A DNA stretch of 64,000 nucleotides from Formosimonas limnophila. GTDB taxonomy: Bacteria > Pseudomonadota > Gammaproteobacteria > Burkholderiales > Burkholderiaceae. A model generated the notes under the pieces. The model had not been told where the DNA came from. It searched no databases and worked only from the letters and a program-made list of their open reading frames with translations. Made by a program: the position numbers and the translations under genes. The stretch covers positions 1-64,000 of the forward strand of contig NZ_BMZG01000002.1 of the NCBI RefSeq assembly GCF_014652675.1, read 5' to 3'. This document shows positions 37,321 through 47,014 of this stretch, in pieces (position 1 is the first letter of the stretch; each line of letters opens with the position of its first letter).

Positions 37321-38314
37321 GATTAAAAAACAAAACGATATTCTGCGCGATATGGCCTTGGCACTTGAGGGATCAGGGGTGCTGCCAAGCCCAAACGCTT
37401 TGATGGATGCAGATGCTAACGCCAGTGACCCAATGGTGCAGATGTATGCCGGTTTTTCTGCGGCATTGTCTGAAGTTTACTTGCAAGTCGAGGCATTGCA
37501 AAACCAACTTGACTACCGAACGGCGGATGTAAACTGGCTTGCGGCATTGCACGGATCAAGGTTTGGTATTGACTTGACTGGCCGCACAGAGGCTGACGCA
37601 CGAAAGCTGATTGAGCAGTTGGATAAAGACGGTGTGCGTAATGGTGACTTGGTGATTGCCGCAATGCGTGCTGAAAACGTGGCTTACGCAAAGGCGGTTT
37701 ATGGCACAGAGACAATGCTCATTGTGCAAAACAAACAAGGTGAGGTGATACCTGATGGCGCGATTGCCCAGCAACTTTATGAGGGCATTCCTACTGGTTT
37801 TTACACACTTGTCGGCGACAAGGTAGATACATACGTCTTAGATGGTGAGTGCTACGATTACCGCTATCAGCCAGCCGAACGGGTCATCATTGCGCTTGAG
37901 ATTCACGGTCAAATTAGCGAGTGCGCTCCTGATCAGTGGGCTCAAATTGCCAATCAGGTTGTAAAAACTTTCAACTGTGAAAAAAGGTACAGTCTTGGCG
38001 GCACAGTTGGCTCTGTGGAGATTTTGCAGTCCATTGAAAAAATCGCGGGCGTGAAATTAAACAGCGTCAAAATCTCGAAGCGCGGCGCAAAATTCATCGC
38101 CGAAGAGTGTGCGCCTGAATTAGTGGACTTCTACGACTGCGACGGTGTGCTTGAGACGGTTGATTTCACAAACAAAAGCCCACAGGAATGCGCCAACTCA
38201 GCAGGGTATTTTTGGTGCAAAGATTTTAGCGATTGTGTGCCAATGAAACCGTGGGAGTACCCAGTACTACACCCGATGCACATAACATTCGTTGAGGAGT
38301 CGGCACAATGCTGA
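37310..38314 (+). CDS. Baseplate J-like protein, 334 aa
   Basis: The N-terminal QNDILRDMALALEGSGVLPS and NWLAALHGSRFGIDLTGRTE segments fit baseplate J-like proteins, which form the wedge ring. The C-terminal part is unusually rich in cysteine (SECAPD, FNCEK, EECAPEL, FYDCDG, QECANS, YFWCKD, FSDCVP), which may add metal or disulfide links to the following Cys-rich protein. It overlaps that gene by 7 bp. Confidence 0.78.
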   Translation: MLVEIKKQNDILRDMALALEGSGVLPSPNALMDADANASDPMVQMYAGFSAALSEVYLQVEALQNQLDYRTADVNWLAALHGSRFGIDLTGRTEADARKLIEQLDKDGVRNGDLVIAAMRAENVAYAKAVYGTETMLIVQNKQGEVIPDGAIAQQLYEGIPTGFYTLVGDKVDTYVLDGECYDYRYQPAERVIIALEIHGQISECAPDQWAQIANQVVKTFNCEKRYSLGGTVGSVEILQSIEKIAGVKLNSVKISKRGAKFIAEECAPELVDFYDCDGVLETVDFTNKSPQECANSAGYFWCKDFSDCVPMKPWEYPVLHPMHITFVEESAQC

Positions 38315-38991
38315 TCAATGATAGCCCGCTTGGTTTGGCGGTCGAAGGCTCTTGCAAAGAGCCTATTTTTTTGCCTGATTTTTGCGACCCATGTTATTTC
38401 GAGCAGAAGTTCCTGCCTCGATTGATCAGCCCATCGAAAAAAGACAACACGGTACTAAAAGAGCTTTTTAAGTCGGCATTATCACCGCTCGAAAAGATTG
38501 CACAGGCAGTGTGCGGCGTGTGTATATCGGCAGAAAGCGAGGATTGCGAATGCTTTATGACTTACTACACGCTCATCGGTGGGCCTACATCTATCGTGCT
38601 GGACACAACAGACGACACCTGCCTTGTGCCAATCGGCAAAGTTAAAACCACAAGGTGCGGTGTAGTCAAGGAGTGCAATTTTTACTGCAAGCCTTTTTGC
38701 TCGACGTGCGAGACCAAGAGGCTGACCTGTGAAAATGATATTGAATTGATGCGCAAAATTGCACGCGTATTACCACGATGGCAGCGGATGGCACCCAGCA
38801 GGAAAAACGTCGAGGCATGTTTGACTGAGTGGTTTGGTAGGCGATGTGTGATTGTTTCTGACACACGCGGAAAAATACTATGGATAAGCGGCCATGACTT
38901 GAGCACAGATGAAAAGGCTTACTTGCCTTTTGTTTATTCGATTTTGCCGATTTTGGGCGGCGTAGAGATAACCCACGTTTTTTGTGATTAA
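38308..38991 (+). CDS. Cys-rich baseplate protein, 227 aa
   Basis: Seventeen cysteines in 227 residues, many paired: FCDPC, VCGVC, CEC, NFYC, FCSTC, plus several single ones. Such spacing suggests metal sites (zinc or iron-sulfur) or a dense disulfide network. The C-terminal ~90 residues (ARVLPRWQRMAPSRKNVEAC to the end) resemble the gpI-like tail proteins in this position. It sits after the J-like gene and before the fibre, overlapping the former. It is not a standard member of any family that I can name. Confidence 0.7.
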   Translation: MLINDSPLGLAVEGSCKEPIFLPDFCDPCYFEQKFLPRLISPSKKDNTVLKELFKSALSPLEKIAQAVCGVCISAESEDCECFMTYYTLIGGPTSIVLDTTDDTCLVPIGKVKTTRCGVVKECNFYCKPFCSTCETKRLTCENDIELMRKIARVLPRWQRMAPSRKNVEACLTEWFGRRCVIVSDTRGKILWISGHDLSTDEKAYLPFVYSILPILGGVEITHVFCD

Positions 38992-39008
38992 TTTTTTGGA
39001 GGTTTTAA

Positions 39009-40133
39009 ATGGCACTTACACAAGAGCAACGCGATGAAATAAAAGACGCTTTGAATATTGACACACTTGATACTTATGCAAGTGATCCTGATTCATTGAT
39101 TGAGCAAATGACACCTGCCCAATTACTTGAAGGTTTGAAGTGCGGCACTTTATCACTCGAACAATTGAATTATTTGTTTTGGTACGGCTTTATGGCCACG
39201 GAAAAAGCACTTTCCGAATCAAAAAAATACACAGATTCTCAAATTAACACAAAGGCAAACCTCTGCAATTCACTATCACCTCGCGCTGGTAACTTGTTGC
39301 AAATCGATCCACAGCCTGACGGTTCTTGTAAATTGTACTATGGCACAGTTGCGGAGCAAGATTCGTACTACGTAGACCCTAACCTCGGCTCCGATTTAAA
39401 CATCGGCACTCGAATTGCGCCGCTCAAATCAATCAAAGAGGCTTTTTCGAGAATACCTGAAAACTCGAGTAATGTTACTGTCTATCTAAAGTCCGATCTT
39501 ACTCATTATGTAAGATCAAGTGAGGTCATAGAGGTTCGCGCCAATGTTACAGTTCAATCATACAGCGTTTATAATGATAGCGTAAAAGCCTCTTGGAATG
39601 AACCAGCAAGCGGTTGGGGCGCATACGGTGCGCAAAGCTGGCAGCGTGCCAAAATTTCATGTATAGCTGATCTTCCGCTTTCGTCAAACCCCTCACAATC
39701 AATCGGCGTTTGTTTCATTGCTCGTCAAAAACTTGACTTTTTGGGGGTCACTTTTGAGTTTCCTTTTGCCACGAACCCGCCAGTGAACGCTTGGCAAAAG
39801 GCCATTCTAACGGGTGGTGGTATTATTGGATTAGTTGATTGCGTAGTTTTAAACAACAATCCGAATTGGAGACTTATATCAAGCGCGGTTGGTGGGCTTA
39901 GTCCAACAGTAGATATTGTTGCATTGGCAATATCTACTGTTAATGATCTTTTTGATCTTTCTTCTGGTGGGCTGATTAATATGTCAATCGGGTGGCACGG
40001 GGCAACCGCAACAAATCCAAGCGGAATGCCCTATCATGTTGGAAATGACCCTTCTTTCCTCAAAGACAGGGCATTCGGTGATAAAGCGCCACAACCACAA
40101 TCTGAGAACTACAGAGTTACTTTATCACTTTAA
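39009..40133 (+). CDS. Tail fibre or spike protein, 374 aa
   Basis: A strong ggaggt site precedes the start. The N-terminal ~90 residues (MALTQEQRDEIKDALNIDTL, with KALSESKKYTDSQINTKAN) form a helical attachment part. Then comes a DSYYVDPNLGSDLNIGTRIA segment and a beta-rich region with repeated short strands, typical of right-handed beta-helix spikes that bind or degrade polysaccharide. It ends with a Gly/Asn/Pro-rich stretch. It should be the receptor-binding protein. Confidence 0.78.
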   Translation: MALTQEQRDEIKDALNIDTLDTYASDPDSLIEQMTPAQLLEGLKCGTLSLEQLNYLFWYGFMATEKALSESKKYTDSQINTKANLCNSLSPRAGNLLQIDPQPDGSCKLYYGTVAEQDSYYVDPNLGSDLNIGTRIAPLKSIKEAFSRIPENSSNVTVYLKSDLTHYVRSSEVIEVRANVTVQSYSVYNDSVKASWNEPASGWGAYGAQSWQRAKISCIADLPLSSNPSQSIGVCFIARQKLDFLGVTFEFPFATNPPVNAWQKAILTGGGIIGLVDCVVLNNNPNWRLISSAVGGLSPTVDIVALAISTVNDLFDLSSGGLINMSIGWHGATATNPSGMPYHVGNDPSFLKDRAFGDKAPQPQSENYRVTLSL

Positions 40134-40147
40134 ATAAAGGATATGAA

Positions 40148-40366
40148 ATGACTGATTTTGTCCCATACAAAGAACCACAGCAGCTCCCTCAAATTTTTTT
40201 TGAAGAAAAAGGAATCGCAACAATTGAAGATATTGAATCTTTGGAAACCAAGGTAGATAAGGTTGTGGTAATTCGCAACACCGGTCAAATATTCGACAGG
40301 ATCGACGGTGTTTACATCGAACGGGTTTTCACACCAAAGCCCTCAGATTCTTACCACCTGCGTTAG
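40148..40366 (+). CDS. Small protein after the fibre gene, 72 aa
   Basis: A charged protein (MTDFVPYKEPQQLPQIFFEE) with VVVIRNTGQIFDRIDGVYIE, which may be a small fibre-assembly or chaperone protein. It is preceded by aaaggat. It is the last phage gene on the right. No family recognised. Confidence 0.6.
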   Translation: MTDFVPYKEPQQLPQIFFEEKGIATIEDIESLETKVDKVVVIRNTGQIFDRIDGVYIERVFTPKPSDSYHLR

Positions 40367-40408
40367 CTCAAGTCGTTTAAGGGGTTTATTCGGATTTGAC
40401 CCGCTGGC

Positions 40409-40438
40409 TTTGTAGGTAACAACGCATTTTGTAGGTAA
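40409..40438. repeat. Direct repeats, candidate integrase arm sites
   Basis: TTTGTAGGTAA occurs at 40409-40419 and again at 40428-40438, 19 bases apart, 70-100 bases from the tRNA-borne core. Repeated short sites beside an att core are the usual binding sites of integrase arms. Confidence 0.5.
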
Positions 40439-40440
40439 AA

Positions 40441-40474
40441 AAAAATCCGCGAACCTTTCGGGACGCGGCTTTTT
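40441..40474. terminator. Bidirectional terminator between prophage and tRNA
   Basis: ccgcg (40447-40451) pairs with cgcgg (40464-40468); A residues lie on the left and T residues on the right. It can end tRNA transcription from the right and phage transcription from the left. Confidence 0.65.
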
Positions 40475-40477
40475 ATT

Positions 40478-40553
40478 TGGTGGGCCATGTAGGACTTGAA
40501 CCTACGACCAAAGGATTATGAGTCCTCTGCTCTAACCACTGAGCTAATGGCCC
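40478..40553 (-). tRNA. tRNA-Ile2 (anticodon CAU, lysidine type)
   Basis: Reverse complement gives a clover-leaf with acceptor gggccat/atggccc, D-arm agctcagtggttagagc, anticodon loop ctcataa (CAU), T-arm with ggttcaagtcc and a 3' CCA at 40478-40480. The body resembles bacterial tRNA-Ile2, where CAU is converted to lysidine-CAU. tRNA-Met would be the alternative, but the body fits Ile2. It lies at the right end of the prophage and probably holds the attachment core. Confidence 0.9.
40508..40533. other. Probable attachment core in the tRNA anticodon region
   Basis: This 26-bp segment (starting ccaaaggattatgagtcctc) is copied almost exactly at 40591-40616. Phage integrases often use the anticodon region as crossover site. 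Nearby arm-like repeats (40409-40438) support this as the prophage right junction. Confidence 0.5.
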
Positions 40554-40590
40554 AAAACCTTTTAAGAAATACAATCAATCAGGAAAAAGC

Positions 40591-40616
40591 CAAAGGGTTA
40601 TGAGTCCTCTGTTCTT
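40591..40616. repeat. Second copy of the tRNA anticodon segment
   Basis: ccaaagggttatgagtcctc followed by tgttct matches 40508-40533 at 24 of 26 bases, 83 bp away. It is flanked by neither half of a tRNA gene, so it is probably a scar of an earlier or tandem integration. Confidence 0.75.
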
Positions 40617-40681
40617 TCATGTTGCTTCTCATTGCCAAAGCATGAGCACAGCAGTTAATGTTTGGCATTGTACCGAAAAGT

Positions 40682-42955
40682 TTAGGTGTTTTCCAAGAAA
40701 CTCTTGAGTTTTTCTGAACGTGACGGGTGACGAAGCTTGCGTAGTGCCTTGGCTTCGATTTGACGGATGCGTTCGCGTGTGACATCAAACTGCTTGCCCA
40801 CTTCCTCAAGGGTGTGATCGGTGGTCATCTCGATGCCAAAACGCATACGCAGAACTTTCGCTTCGCGCGGTGTCAGCGAATCCAAGACGTCCTTAACGAT
40901 GTCTTGCATCCCCGTGTGTAACGCGGCTTCCGCTGGTGTCATCGTGTTGCCGTCTTCGATGAAGTCGCCCAAATGAGAGTCTTCATCATCACCGATCGGA
41001 GTTTCCATGGAAATCGGCTCTTTGGCGATTTTCATGATTTTGCGGATTTTGTGTTCAGGCATTTCCATCTTTTCGGCAAGTAGTGCTGCATCTGGCTCAT
41101 TACCTGTCTCTTGCAAGATTTGACGCGAGATGCGGTTCATCTTGTTGATGGTTTCAATCATGTGCACAGGAATACGAATCGTGCGTGCCTGATCGGCGAT
41201 TGAGCGAGTGATTGCTTGGCGAATCCACCATGTGGCGTAAGTTGAGAACTTATAACCACGGCGATATTCAAACTTGTCCACGGCTTTCATCAAGCCGATG
41301 TTGCCTTCTTGAATCAAGTCCAAAAACTGTAAGCCACGGTTTGTGTAGCGTTTGGCAATCGAAATCACGAGACGTAAATTCGCTTCTGTCATTTCTTTTT
41401 TGGCATCGCGGGTTTTTGATTCGCCTGCGACCATTTGTTTGTGAATGTCTTTAAGGTCAATCAATGGCAGCACCACTTGAGCCTGTAATTCAATGAGTTG
41501 GTTCTGCAATTCTTGTAGTGCAGGCATATTGCGTGTGAGCAAAGTATTGAAGGTGTGTTTGCCTTTAAGCAGCTCAACTGACCAGTCTAAATTGGTTTCG
41601 TGGCCTGGGAAATTGGTTATGAAAAAACTCGGATCCATGCCAATGCGATTGACACAGAGGGCGCGGATTTTTCGTTCGATTTTTCGAATGGATTCCACTT
41701 GTGAGCGCAGAGAGTCGCACAATTTATCAACGGTACGGGCCGTGAAGCGGATGCTCATCAAGTCATTGGTGATGGCATCTTGGGCTTTGTTGTATGGGGT
41801 TGAACGATAGCCATCACGACCAAAAGCCAAGCGCATTTTGTCAAAGTGCTTCTCAATGGCTGTAAATTTATCAAGGGCTTGATCTTTGAGGGCTTCAAGT
41901 TGCTTGGTGTTCATGCCATTGGCGCCACCATCTTCGTCGCCTGCGTCATCATCGTCATCATCAAACTCTTCGACCGCTTCGTCGGCGAAGTTTGCTTCAA
42001 CACCACCAACAAAGCCATCAACCACATCATCAATAGCCAAGTCACCTGAGCGAATTTTATCCACAAGCTCACGGATTTGTTGGATGGTTGATGGACATGC
42101 TGAGATGGCAGCCATCATTTCTCGTTGGCCTTCTTCAATGCGTTTAGCGATTTCAATTTCTTGTGCTTTGGTCAGTAATTCGACAGTGCCCATTTCACGC
42201 ATATACATGCGCACAGGGTCTGTCGTTCGACCGAACTCAGAGTCGACTGTTGACAGGGCAGCTTCTGCTTCTTCTTCAGTGTCGTCATCATTGCTGGCCA
42301 CTGGCACATTGTCAGACATAAGGAGTGTTTCAGCGTCTGGTGCTTGCTCATACACCCGAATGCCCATGTCGGCAAACGCAGAAATGACCGTGTCCAGTGC
42401 ATCGCCCTCAACCATGTCATCAGGTAAGTTATCGTTGATTTCAGCGTGTGTCAGGTAGCCTTTATCTTTGCCCAATTTAATCAAGCTTTTCATCTGGCTG
42501 CGCTTGAACTCCATGGTAGCGGCTGTGTGTTCAGTGAGTTGCTCTTTGTTTTTTTTGCCTTTGGCGTTGCTTTTTACGGGCGCTAACTCAATCTCTGGAA
42601 CCAGCTCGCCATCAGTGTCATCTATATCATCACCGACTATGTCATCATCGACGGTCTCTAATTCATCTTGCAGTTCTTTGGTGTCAGCGACTTTGGTTTT
42701 TGTCACTGCTCTTTTTGAGGCAGGTGCTTTAGTGGGTTTGATGATTTTTTTGTCTTCTGTGCTGGTACTGGCGGTGGTTTTTTTGATGGGCATGTGACTC
42801 TCTTTGGGGCTGGCTTTTGAAGGTTTTGCGGTTGTTTTAGGTGTTGTGCTTTTTGCAGTGACCGCTGGCTTGGATTTTGGTTTGACCGCAGTTGATTTTG
42901 TCATGGGTTTGGTTGCGATTTTGGCAACGGGTTTGCGTGCTTTGGTTTGACTCAT
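40682..42955 (-). CDS. rpoD: RNA polymerase sigma-70 factor
   Basis: A 757-residue primary sigma factor. Residues 1-140 are a Lys/Ala/Pro/Thr-rich extension typical of betaproteobacterial RpoD. Region 1.2 ([20 protein letters not shown]) starts near residue 246, followed by a very acidic non-conserved stretch with six Asp in a row near 345. Region 2 holds [20 protein letters not shown] and the -10 binding [10 protein letters not shown]. Region 4.2 ([20 protein letters not shown]) binds the -35 box. It is downstream of dnaG, but a 167-bp gap lies between them and it may have its own promoter. Confidence 0.97.
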   Translation of the reverse strand: MSQTKARKPVAKIATKPMTKSTAVKPKSKPAVTAKSTTPKTTAKPSKASPKESHMPIKKTTASTSTEDKKIIKPTKAPASKRAVTKTKVADTKELQDELETVDDDIVGDDIDDTDGELVPEIELAPVKSNAKGKKNKEQLTEHTAATMEFKRSQMKSLIKLGKDKGYLTHAEINDNLPDDMVEGDALDTVISAFADMGIRVYEQAPDAETLLMSDNVPVASNDDDTEEEAEAALSTVDSEFGRTTDPVRMYMREMGTVELLTKAQEIEIAKRIEEGQREMMAAISACPSTIQQIRELVDKIRSGDLAIDDVVDGFVGGVEANFADEAVEEFDDDDDDAGDEDGGANGMNTKQLEALKDQALDKFTAIEKHFDKMRLAFGRDGYRSTPYNKAQDAITNDLMSIRFTARTVDKLCDSLRSQVESIRKIERKIRALCVNRIGMDPSFFITNFPGHETNLDWSVELLKGKHTFNTLLTRNMPALQELQNQLIELQAQVVLPLIDLKDIHKQMVAGESKTRDAKKEMTEANLRLVISIAKRYTNRGLQFLDLIQEGNIGLMKAVDKFEYRRGYKFSTYATWWIRQAITRSIADQARTIRIPVHMIETINKMNRISRQILQETGNEPDAALLAEKMEMPEHKIRKIMKIAKEPISMETPIGDDEDSHLGDFIEDGNTMTPAEAALHTGMQDIVKDVLDSLTPREAKVLRMRFGIEMTTDHTLEEVGKQFDVTRERIRQIEAKALRKLRHPSRSEKLKSFLENT

Positions 42956-43122
42956 AGCTTCATACCTTTTTCAAGAGAACCACTGATAAAATTTGTCAGA
43001 AAAAACAAAGATAAAACAAGTGTTTAAAAGCGGATTATACTCTATTTGGGGCAATTTTTGATGGTTGTGAGGAGTAAAAAGGCGTTGGAGTGACTGAAAA
43101 AGTTGAAACTGTTTTTTGTATC

Positions 43123-44898
43123 TCAATTGGTGGGGGCATTGAGTCGTTTGCGCTCTTCTAATAGAGCGTTGTACTGCGCTTTTGCAGCTGGATCATGGTT
43201 AATTTGTTGAACCAACTTTTGCAGCCTGGCGTCTATATTGAGTCGTTTAATTTGTTTTTCATGCTCAGTGAATGCGGTTTGTGCATCTTCAAGGCTACGA
43301 TCATTCAATTCGCGCAAATGCTTTTCTAAAATATGACGGTATAGCGGTGCGTGGCTCATTGACTCCAGCTGATGATGAAGTGCCGCGCCACTTAGTGATG
43401 GCTCATTTTGCAGTAAGACCAAAAGTTCTGTCAGCGCTTGGTGTTGCGGGATAGTTTGCCAAAGTGTTATATTGGCTGTTTGAGCCAATTCGGTATGCGC
43501 TAGAATATCGCCTAACGCATGCTCGATTAAAGAGGGAGGGGCGTCCCGCTTGCCGCTTTCTCGGAGTTGGCGACGAGGACGCGATTTGGTCTCTAGTTCG
43601 CAATAATCAATGACATCGGCGACTGTGGCATTGACTTGCGTAGCGAAGGCTTGAATGATTTGAGTGCGCAGGGCACTGTTTGGTAGGCTGGTTAAAATCG
43701 GTTTGGCCAAGTGAAACTGACGTGCGCGTGCTTCGGCGGTTGATTCTGGAGCGGCTTGATTTAAACCGTACAAAATGAATTGTGACAAAGTCATGGCTGT
43801 TTGTACTTGCGCAGAGAATGCAGCGACACCGTGTTCTCGAACAAAGGTGTCTGGGTCGTGTTCGGGAGGTAAAAACAAAAACTTGATGGTGCGGGTGTCC
43901 AAGGCATGCGGCAAGGCGTTGAGCATGGCACGCCAAGCCGCTTTTCGACCCGCTGAGTCGCCGTCAAAGCTAAAAACGATGGTGTTTGTGAAGCGAAACA
44001 GCTTTTGCACGTGTGTGCTGCTGGTGGCGGTGCCAAGTGTGGCCACTGCGTTTTCTAAACCGGCTTGTGCCAAGGCGACCACATCCATGTAGCCTTCGAC
44101 GACCAGTGCGTGTTGCAGGGTTGAGATGGCCGAACGGGCTTCGAATAAGCCATACAGTTCTTGACCTTTTTGAAACAATGGTGATTCGGGTGAGTTGAGG
44201 TATTTTGGCTCGCCTTTATCAATCACACGACCACCGAAGCCGATGATTTGGCCTTTGGTGTTGCGAATCGGAAACATGATGCGATCACGAAAAAAATCAT
44301 AGCGACGAGCGGGTTTTCCGTTTTCAGCTTCGCGTTGTTTACATAACCCTGATTCAATGAGGGCTGTGGATTCGTGATAATCCGTGAAGACTTTTTGCAG
44401 CGAGGTATCAAAGGGCGCGTAGCCTAAACCAAATCTCTGAGCGACCTCTCCGCTCAAGCCCCGTCGCTTAAGGTAGGCGGCTGCGTGCGCATGTTCTTTG
44501 AGTTGCTTTTGATAAAAGTCGTTGGCCTCTGCTAAGACTTGGCCCATGTTTTCGGAGCGAATTTTTTGCTCACGCTGGTGGGCGATTTGCTGTGGAGACA
44601 ACGGTTTGTCTTGCGGTACATTCATACCTGAATGACGCGCCAAATCGGTGACGGCTTCAACAAAGGTCAAGCCGTTGTGTTCCATCAAAAAACCGATGGC
44701 TGTACCGTGTGCACCACATCCGAAACAGTGATAAAACTGTTTTGATGGGCTGACAGTAAATGATGGGCTTTTTTCATTGTGAAAAGGGCATAAGCCCTGA
44801 TGATTCGCACCTGCACGTTTGAGCTGCACATAGCGACCCACCACATCGACGATGTCGGTGCGGTTAAGTAAGTCGTTAATGAATTCGTTTGGAATCAT
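43123..44898 (-). CDS. dnaG: DNA primase
   Basis: A 591-residue primase. The N-terminal zinc ribbon is CPFH...CFGC with C37, H40, C58 and C61. The central catalytic part contains EGYMDVVALAQAG and FSFDGDSAGRKA, the TOPRIM acidic residues that bind magnesium. The C-terminal ~150 residues are the helicase-binding domain. The enzyme makes RNA primers for lagging-strand synthesis. It lies between yqeY and rpoD, as in the macromolecular synthesis operon. Confidence 0.96.
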   Translation of the reverse strand: MIPNEFINDLLNRTDIVDVVGRYVQLKRAGANHQGLCPFHNEKSPSFTVSPSKQFYHCFGCGAHGTAIGFLMEHNGLTFVEAVTDLARHSGMNVPQDKPLSPQQIAHQREQKIRSENMGQVLAEANDFYQKQLKEHAHAAAYLKRRGLSGEVAQRFGLGYAPFDTSLQKVFTDYHESTALIESGLCKQREAENGKPARRYDFFRDRIMFPIRNTKGQIIGFGGRVIDKGEPKYLNSPESPLFQKGQELYGLFEARSAISTLQHALVVEGYMDVVALAQAGLENAVATLGTATSSTHVQKLFRFTNTIVFSFDGDSAGRKAAWRAMLNALPHALDTRTIKFLFLPPEHDPDTFVREHGVAAFSAQVQTAMTLSQFILYGLNQAAPESTAEARARQFHLAKPILTSLPNSALRTQIIQAFATQVNATVADVIDYCELETKSRPRRQLRESGKRDAPPSLIEHALGDILAHTELAQTANITLWQTIPQHQALTELLVLLQNEPSLSGAALHHQLESMSHAPLYRHILEKHLRELNDRSLEDAQTAFTEHEKQIKRLNIDARLQKLVQQINHDPAAKAQYNALLEERKRLNAPTN

Positions 44899-44907
44899 CG
44901 ATTGGGC

Positions 44908-45354
44908 TTATTGGGTCAACGCGGCTTTAATCAGTGTCGATACAGCAGACATATCAGCCTTGCCTGCCAATTGGGCTTTTAAAACACCCATGACTTTACC
45001 CATATCTTGTGGCCCCGCTGCGCCAGTGCTACTGATGGCTGCGCTGACTGCGACTTTGATGTCTTCTTCTGACATTTGCTTGGGTAGGTAGGTGGTGATA
45101 ACATCAAGTTCGGATTGCTCTTGGTCAACGAGGTCTTGTCGGTTTGCCATTTTGAATTGGGTGATAGATTCTTTGCGTTGTTTGCAGGCTTTCTCGATGA
45201 TGGATAGTACTGCTGCATTGTCCAACTCCGTTTGTGTATCAACCTCCCGGCGTTTAATGTCTGCTGCTAATAGACGCAGGGTGTTTAACTTCGCGGTTTC
45301 GCGGGCTTTCATGGCGGTTTTAATGTCATCAAGAATCTGAGCTTTGAGTGTCAT
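44908..45354 (-). CDS. yqeY: YqeY family GatB-like domain protein
   Basis: A 148-residue helical protein with MTLKAQILDDIKTAMKARET, TYLPKQMSEEDIKVAVSAAI and AGPQDMGKVMGVLKAQLAG, characteristic of the YqeY/GatB C-terminal-like family linked to tRNA amidation or quality control. Function is not fixed; orthologues often lie between rpsU and dnaG, as here. It starts 44 bp after the terminator following rpsU and ends 9 bp before dnaG. Confidence 0.9.
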   Translation of the reverse strand: MTLKAQILDDIKTAMKARETAKLNTLRLLAADIKRREVDTQTELDNAAVLSIIEKACKQRKESITQFKMANRQDLVDQEQSELDVITTYLPKQMSEEDIKVAVSAAISSTGAAGPQDMGKVMGVLKAQLAGKADMSAVSTLIKAALTQ

Positions 45355-45397
45355 TTGAGGCCTCTCTGGGGAAGTAATTGGTTAACGATAGAATAAC

Positions 45398-45425
45398 AAA
45401 ACCCGCTCAATTTGAGCGGGTTTTT
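45398..45425. terminator. Bidirectional terminator after rpsU
   Basis: aaaacccgctc pairs with gagcgggttttt in a near-perfect palindrome. It lies between rpsU and yqeY and corresponds to the terminator after rpsU in the E. coli operon, which lowers expression of the primase and sigma factor relative to S21. Confidence 0.88.
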
Positions 45426-45450
45426 CAAGACTGTGTTGCGTCTGAAAAAA

Positions 45451-45663
45451 TTAATACATTTTCTTAGGCAACATTTGGCTGCGAATACGCTTGTAGTGAC
45501 GCTTACAAGCAGCAGCGTGTTTTCGTTTACGCTCAGTTGTTGGCTTTTCGTAGAACTCACGGGCACGCAAGTCAGTCAACAAACCAGTTTTTTCGATAGC
45601 GCGTTTAAAGCGGCGCATCGCAACTTCAAACGGTTCATTTTCTTTTACACGAATAGTTGGCAT
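45451..45663 (-). CDS. rpsU: 30S ribosomal protein S21
   Basis: A 70-residue basic protein ([20 protein letters not shown], then a helical middle and [12 protein letters not shown] end) that fits S21, needed for start-site recognition by the small ribosomal subunit. It heads the yqeY-dnaG-rpoD group and is followed by a strong terminator. It lies 55 bp downstream of tRNA-Arg, so joint transcription is possible. Confidence 0.97.
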   Translation of the reverse strand: MPTIRVKENEPFEVAMRRFKRAIEKTGLLTDLRAREFYEKPTTERKRKHAAACKRHYKRIRSQMLPKKMY

Positions 45664-45717
45664 CTAATTTACTCTTTGGTTAATTTCCCTGTCAAAACAA
45701 CAGAGAACATAAAATAA

Positions 45718-45794
45718 TGGCGCGGCCGGCAGGAATCGAACCCACGACCCCTTGGTTCGTAGCCAAGTACTCTATCCAGCTGAGCTACGGCCGC
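45718..45794 (-). tRNA. tRNA-Arg (anticodon ACG)
   Basis: Reverse complement gives acceptor gcggccg/cggccgc, D-arm with agctcagctggatagagt, anticodon loop ctacgaa (ACG), T-arm gggttcgattcc and 3' CCA at 45718-45720. In bacteria the first A of ACG is converted to inosine so that it reads CGU, CGC and CGA. Confidence 0.93.
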
Positions 45795-45956
45795 GACGCA
45801 GAACCGAAACTATAGCAAACTATTTACCCGCTTGGCAAGTCTTTTTAGAAAAAAGATTGAAAAAAACGAAAACGAGCAGACAGCGTGTGGTTTTGGCGTT
45901 AGAATAACCGTCGTTTTAGCGACTTTGACAATGATAACATGAGGCGAATGAATTAC

Positions 45957-46832
45957 ATGATAACGGGAAGTTTGGTGGCTTTGGTCACCCCGATGACGGA
46001 TACTGGTGAAATTGATTTTGTAGCGTACCGTGCGCTGATTGATTGGCATATTGAGCAGGGCACTGATGCCATCGTTGCGGTTGGTACGAGTGGTGAGTCA
46101 CCGACAGTGTCTGTGGCTGAGCATTGCGAACTGATTAAAGTGGCCGTTGAACAAGCGGCTAAGCGCATTCCAATTATCGCTGGCGCAGGAGGTAATTCTA
46201 CTCGCGAAGCGATTGAGCTGACGCGCTTTGCACATTCTGTTGGTGTGGATGCGACTTTGCAGGTTGTGCCTTATTACAATAAGCCCACACAAGAAGGCTT
46301 GTACCAACATTTTAAAGCCATTGCTGATGCGGTGGCGTGTCCCATTATTTTGTACAATGTCCCTGGTCGTACGGTGGCTGATTTGAGTAATGATACGGTG
46401 GTGCGTTTGGCTGCTATTTCAAACATCGTTGGGATTAAGGATGCTACGGGTGATTTGGGGCGCGGCATTGCGCTGCTTCAACGCGTTCCTGCTGATTTCG
46501 CCGTTTATAGTGGCGATGACATGACCGCTGCTGCCTATATTTTAATGGGTGCGCACGGTAATGTGTCGGTCACGGCAAATGTTGCGCCTCGTATGATGGC
46601 TGATTTGTGCGCAGCTGCACTTGCGGCTGATGTCAACAAAGTGCGTGAGTTAAACGCTAAATTATGTGATTTAAACAAAAACCTATTTATTGAAGCGAAC
46701 CCCATTCCTGTAAAGTGGGCGTTGAGTGCTTTGGATAAAATAGACGGTGGTGTACGTTTGCCTCTGACTCAATTGTCAGCTGATGCGCAGCCTGTGGTTC
46801 GCGCTGCACTAAAAACTGCAGGTTTGCTGTGA
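45957..46832 (+). CDS. dapA: 4-Hydroxy-tetrahydrodipicolinate synthase
   Basis: The start at 45957 ([20 protein letters not shown]) matches E. coli DapA; upstream ATGs at 45939 and 45948 are possible. The protein has 291 residues with T44, Y133 in LYNVPGRT and the Schiff-base lysine K161 in GIKDATGD, all at E. coli-like positions. It condenses pyruvate with aspartate semialdehyde in lysine and peptidoglycan precursor synthesis. bamC follows, as in many proteobacteria. Confidence 0.96.
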   Translation: MITGSLVALVTPMTDTGEIDFVAYRALIDWHIEQGTDAIVAVGTSGESPTVSVAEHCELIKVAVEQAAKRIPIIAGAGGNSTREAIELTRFAHSVGVDATLQVVPYYNKPTQEGLYQHFKAIADAVACPIILYNVPGRTVADLSNDTVVRLAAISNIVGIKDATGDLGRGIALLQRVPADFAVYSGDDMTAAAYILMGAHGNVSVTANVAPRMMADLCAAALAADVNKVRELNAKLCDLNKNLFIEANPIPVKWALSALDKIDGGVRLPLTQLSADAQPVVRAALKTAGLL

Positions 46833-46845
46833 TGGGAATGTCGAA

Positions 46846-46869
46846 AAAGTAAGCCTTGTGGCTTACTTT
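46846..46869 (+). terminator. Hairpin after dapA
   Basis: aaagtaagcc (46846-46855) pairs with ggcttacttt (46860-46869), loop ttgt; a short, weak T-rich tail follows. It may be an intrinsic terminator or a partial one before bamC. Confidence 0.5.
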
Positions 46870-47014
46870 CTTCTGATTTTGGTTCTAAGCTTTATTGAAA
46901 AACCTTGATAAAGTTGGTGACAAAGTCGAAACAATCATCAATAAGCCACATTTATTTTTCAAAATGAACGGGCTTGTTCCAAGTTTTTAAGAATAGTTAC
47001 GGAGATTAGATAAA

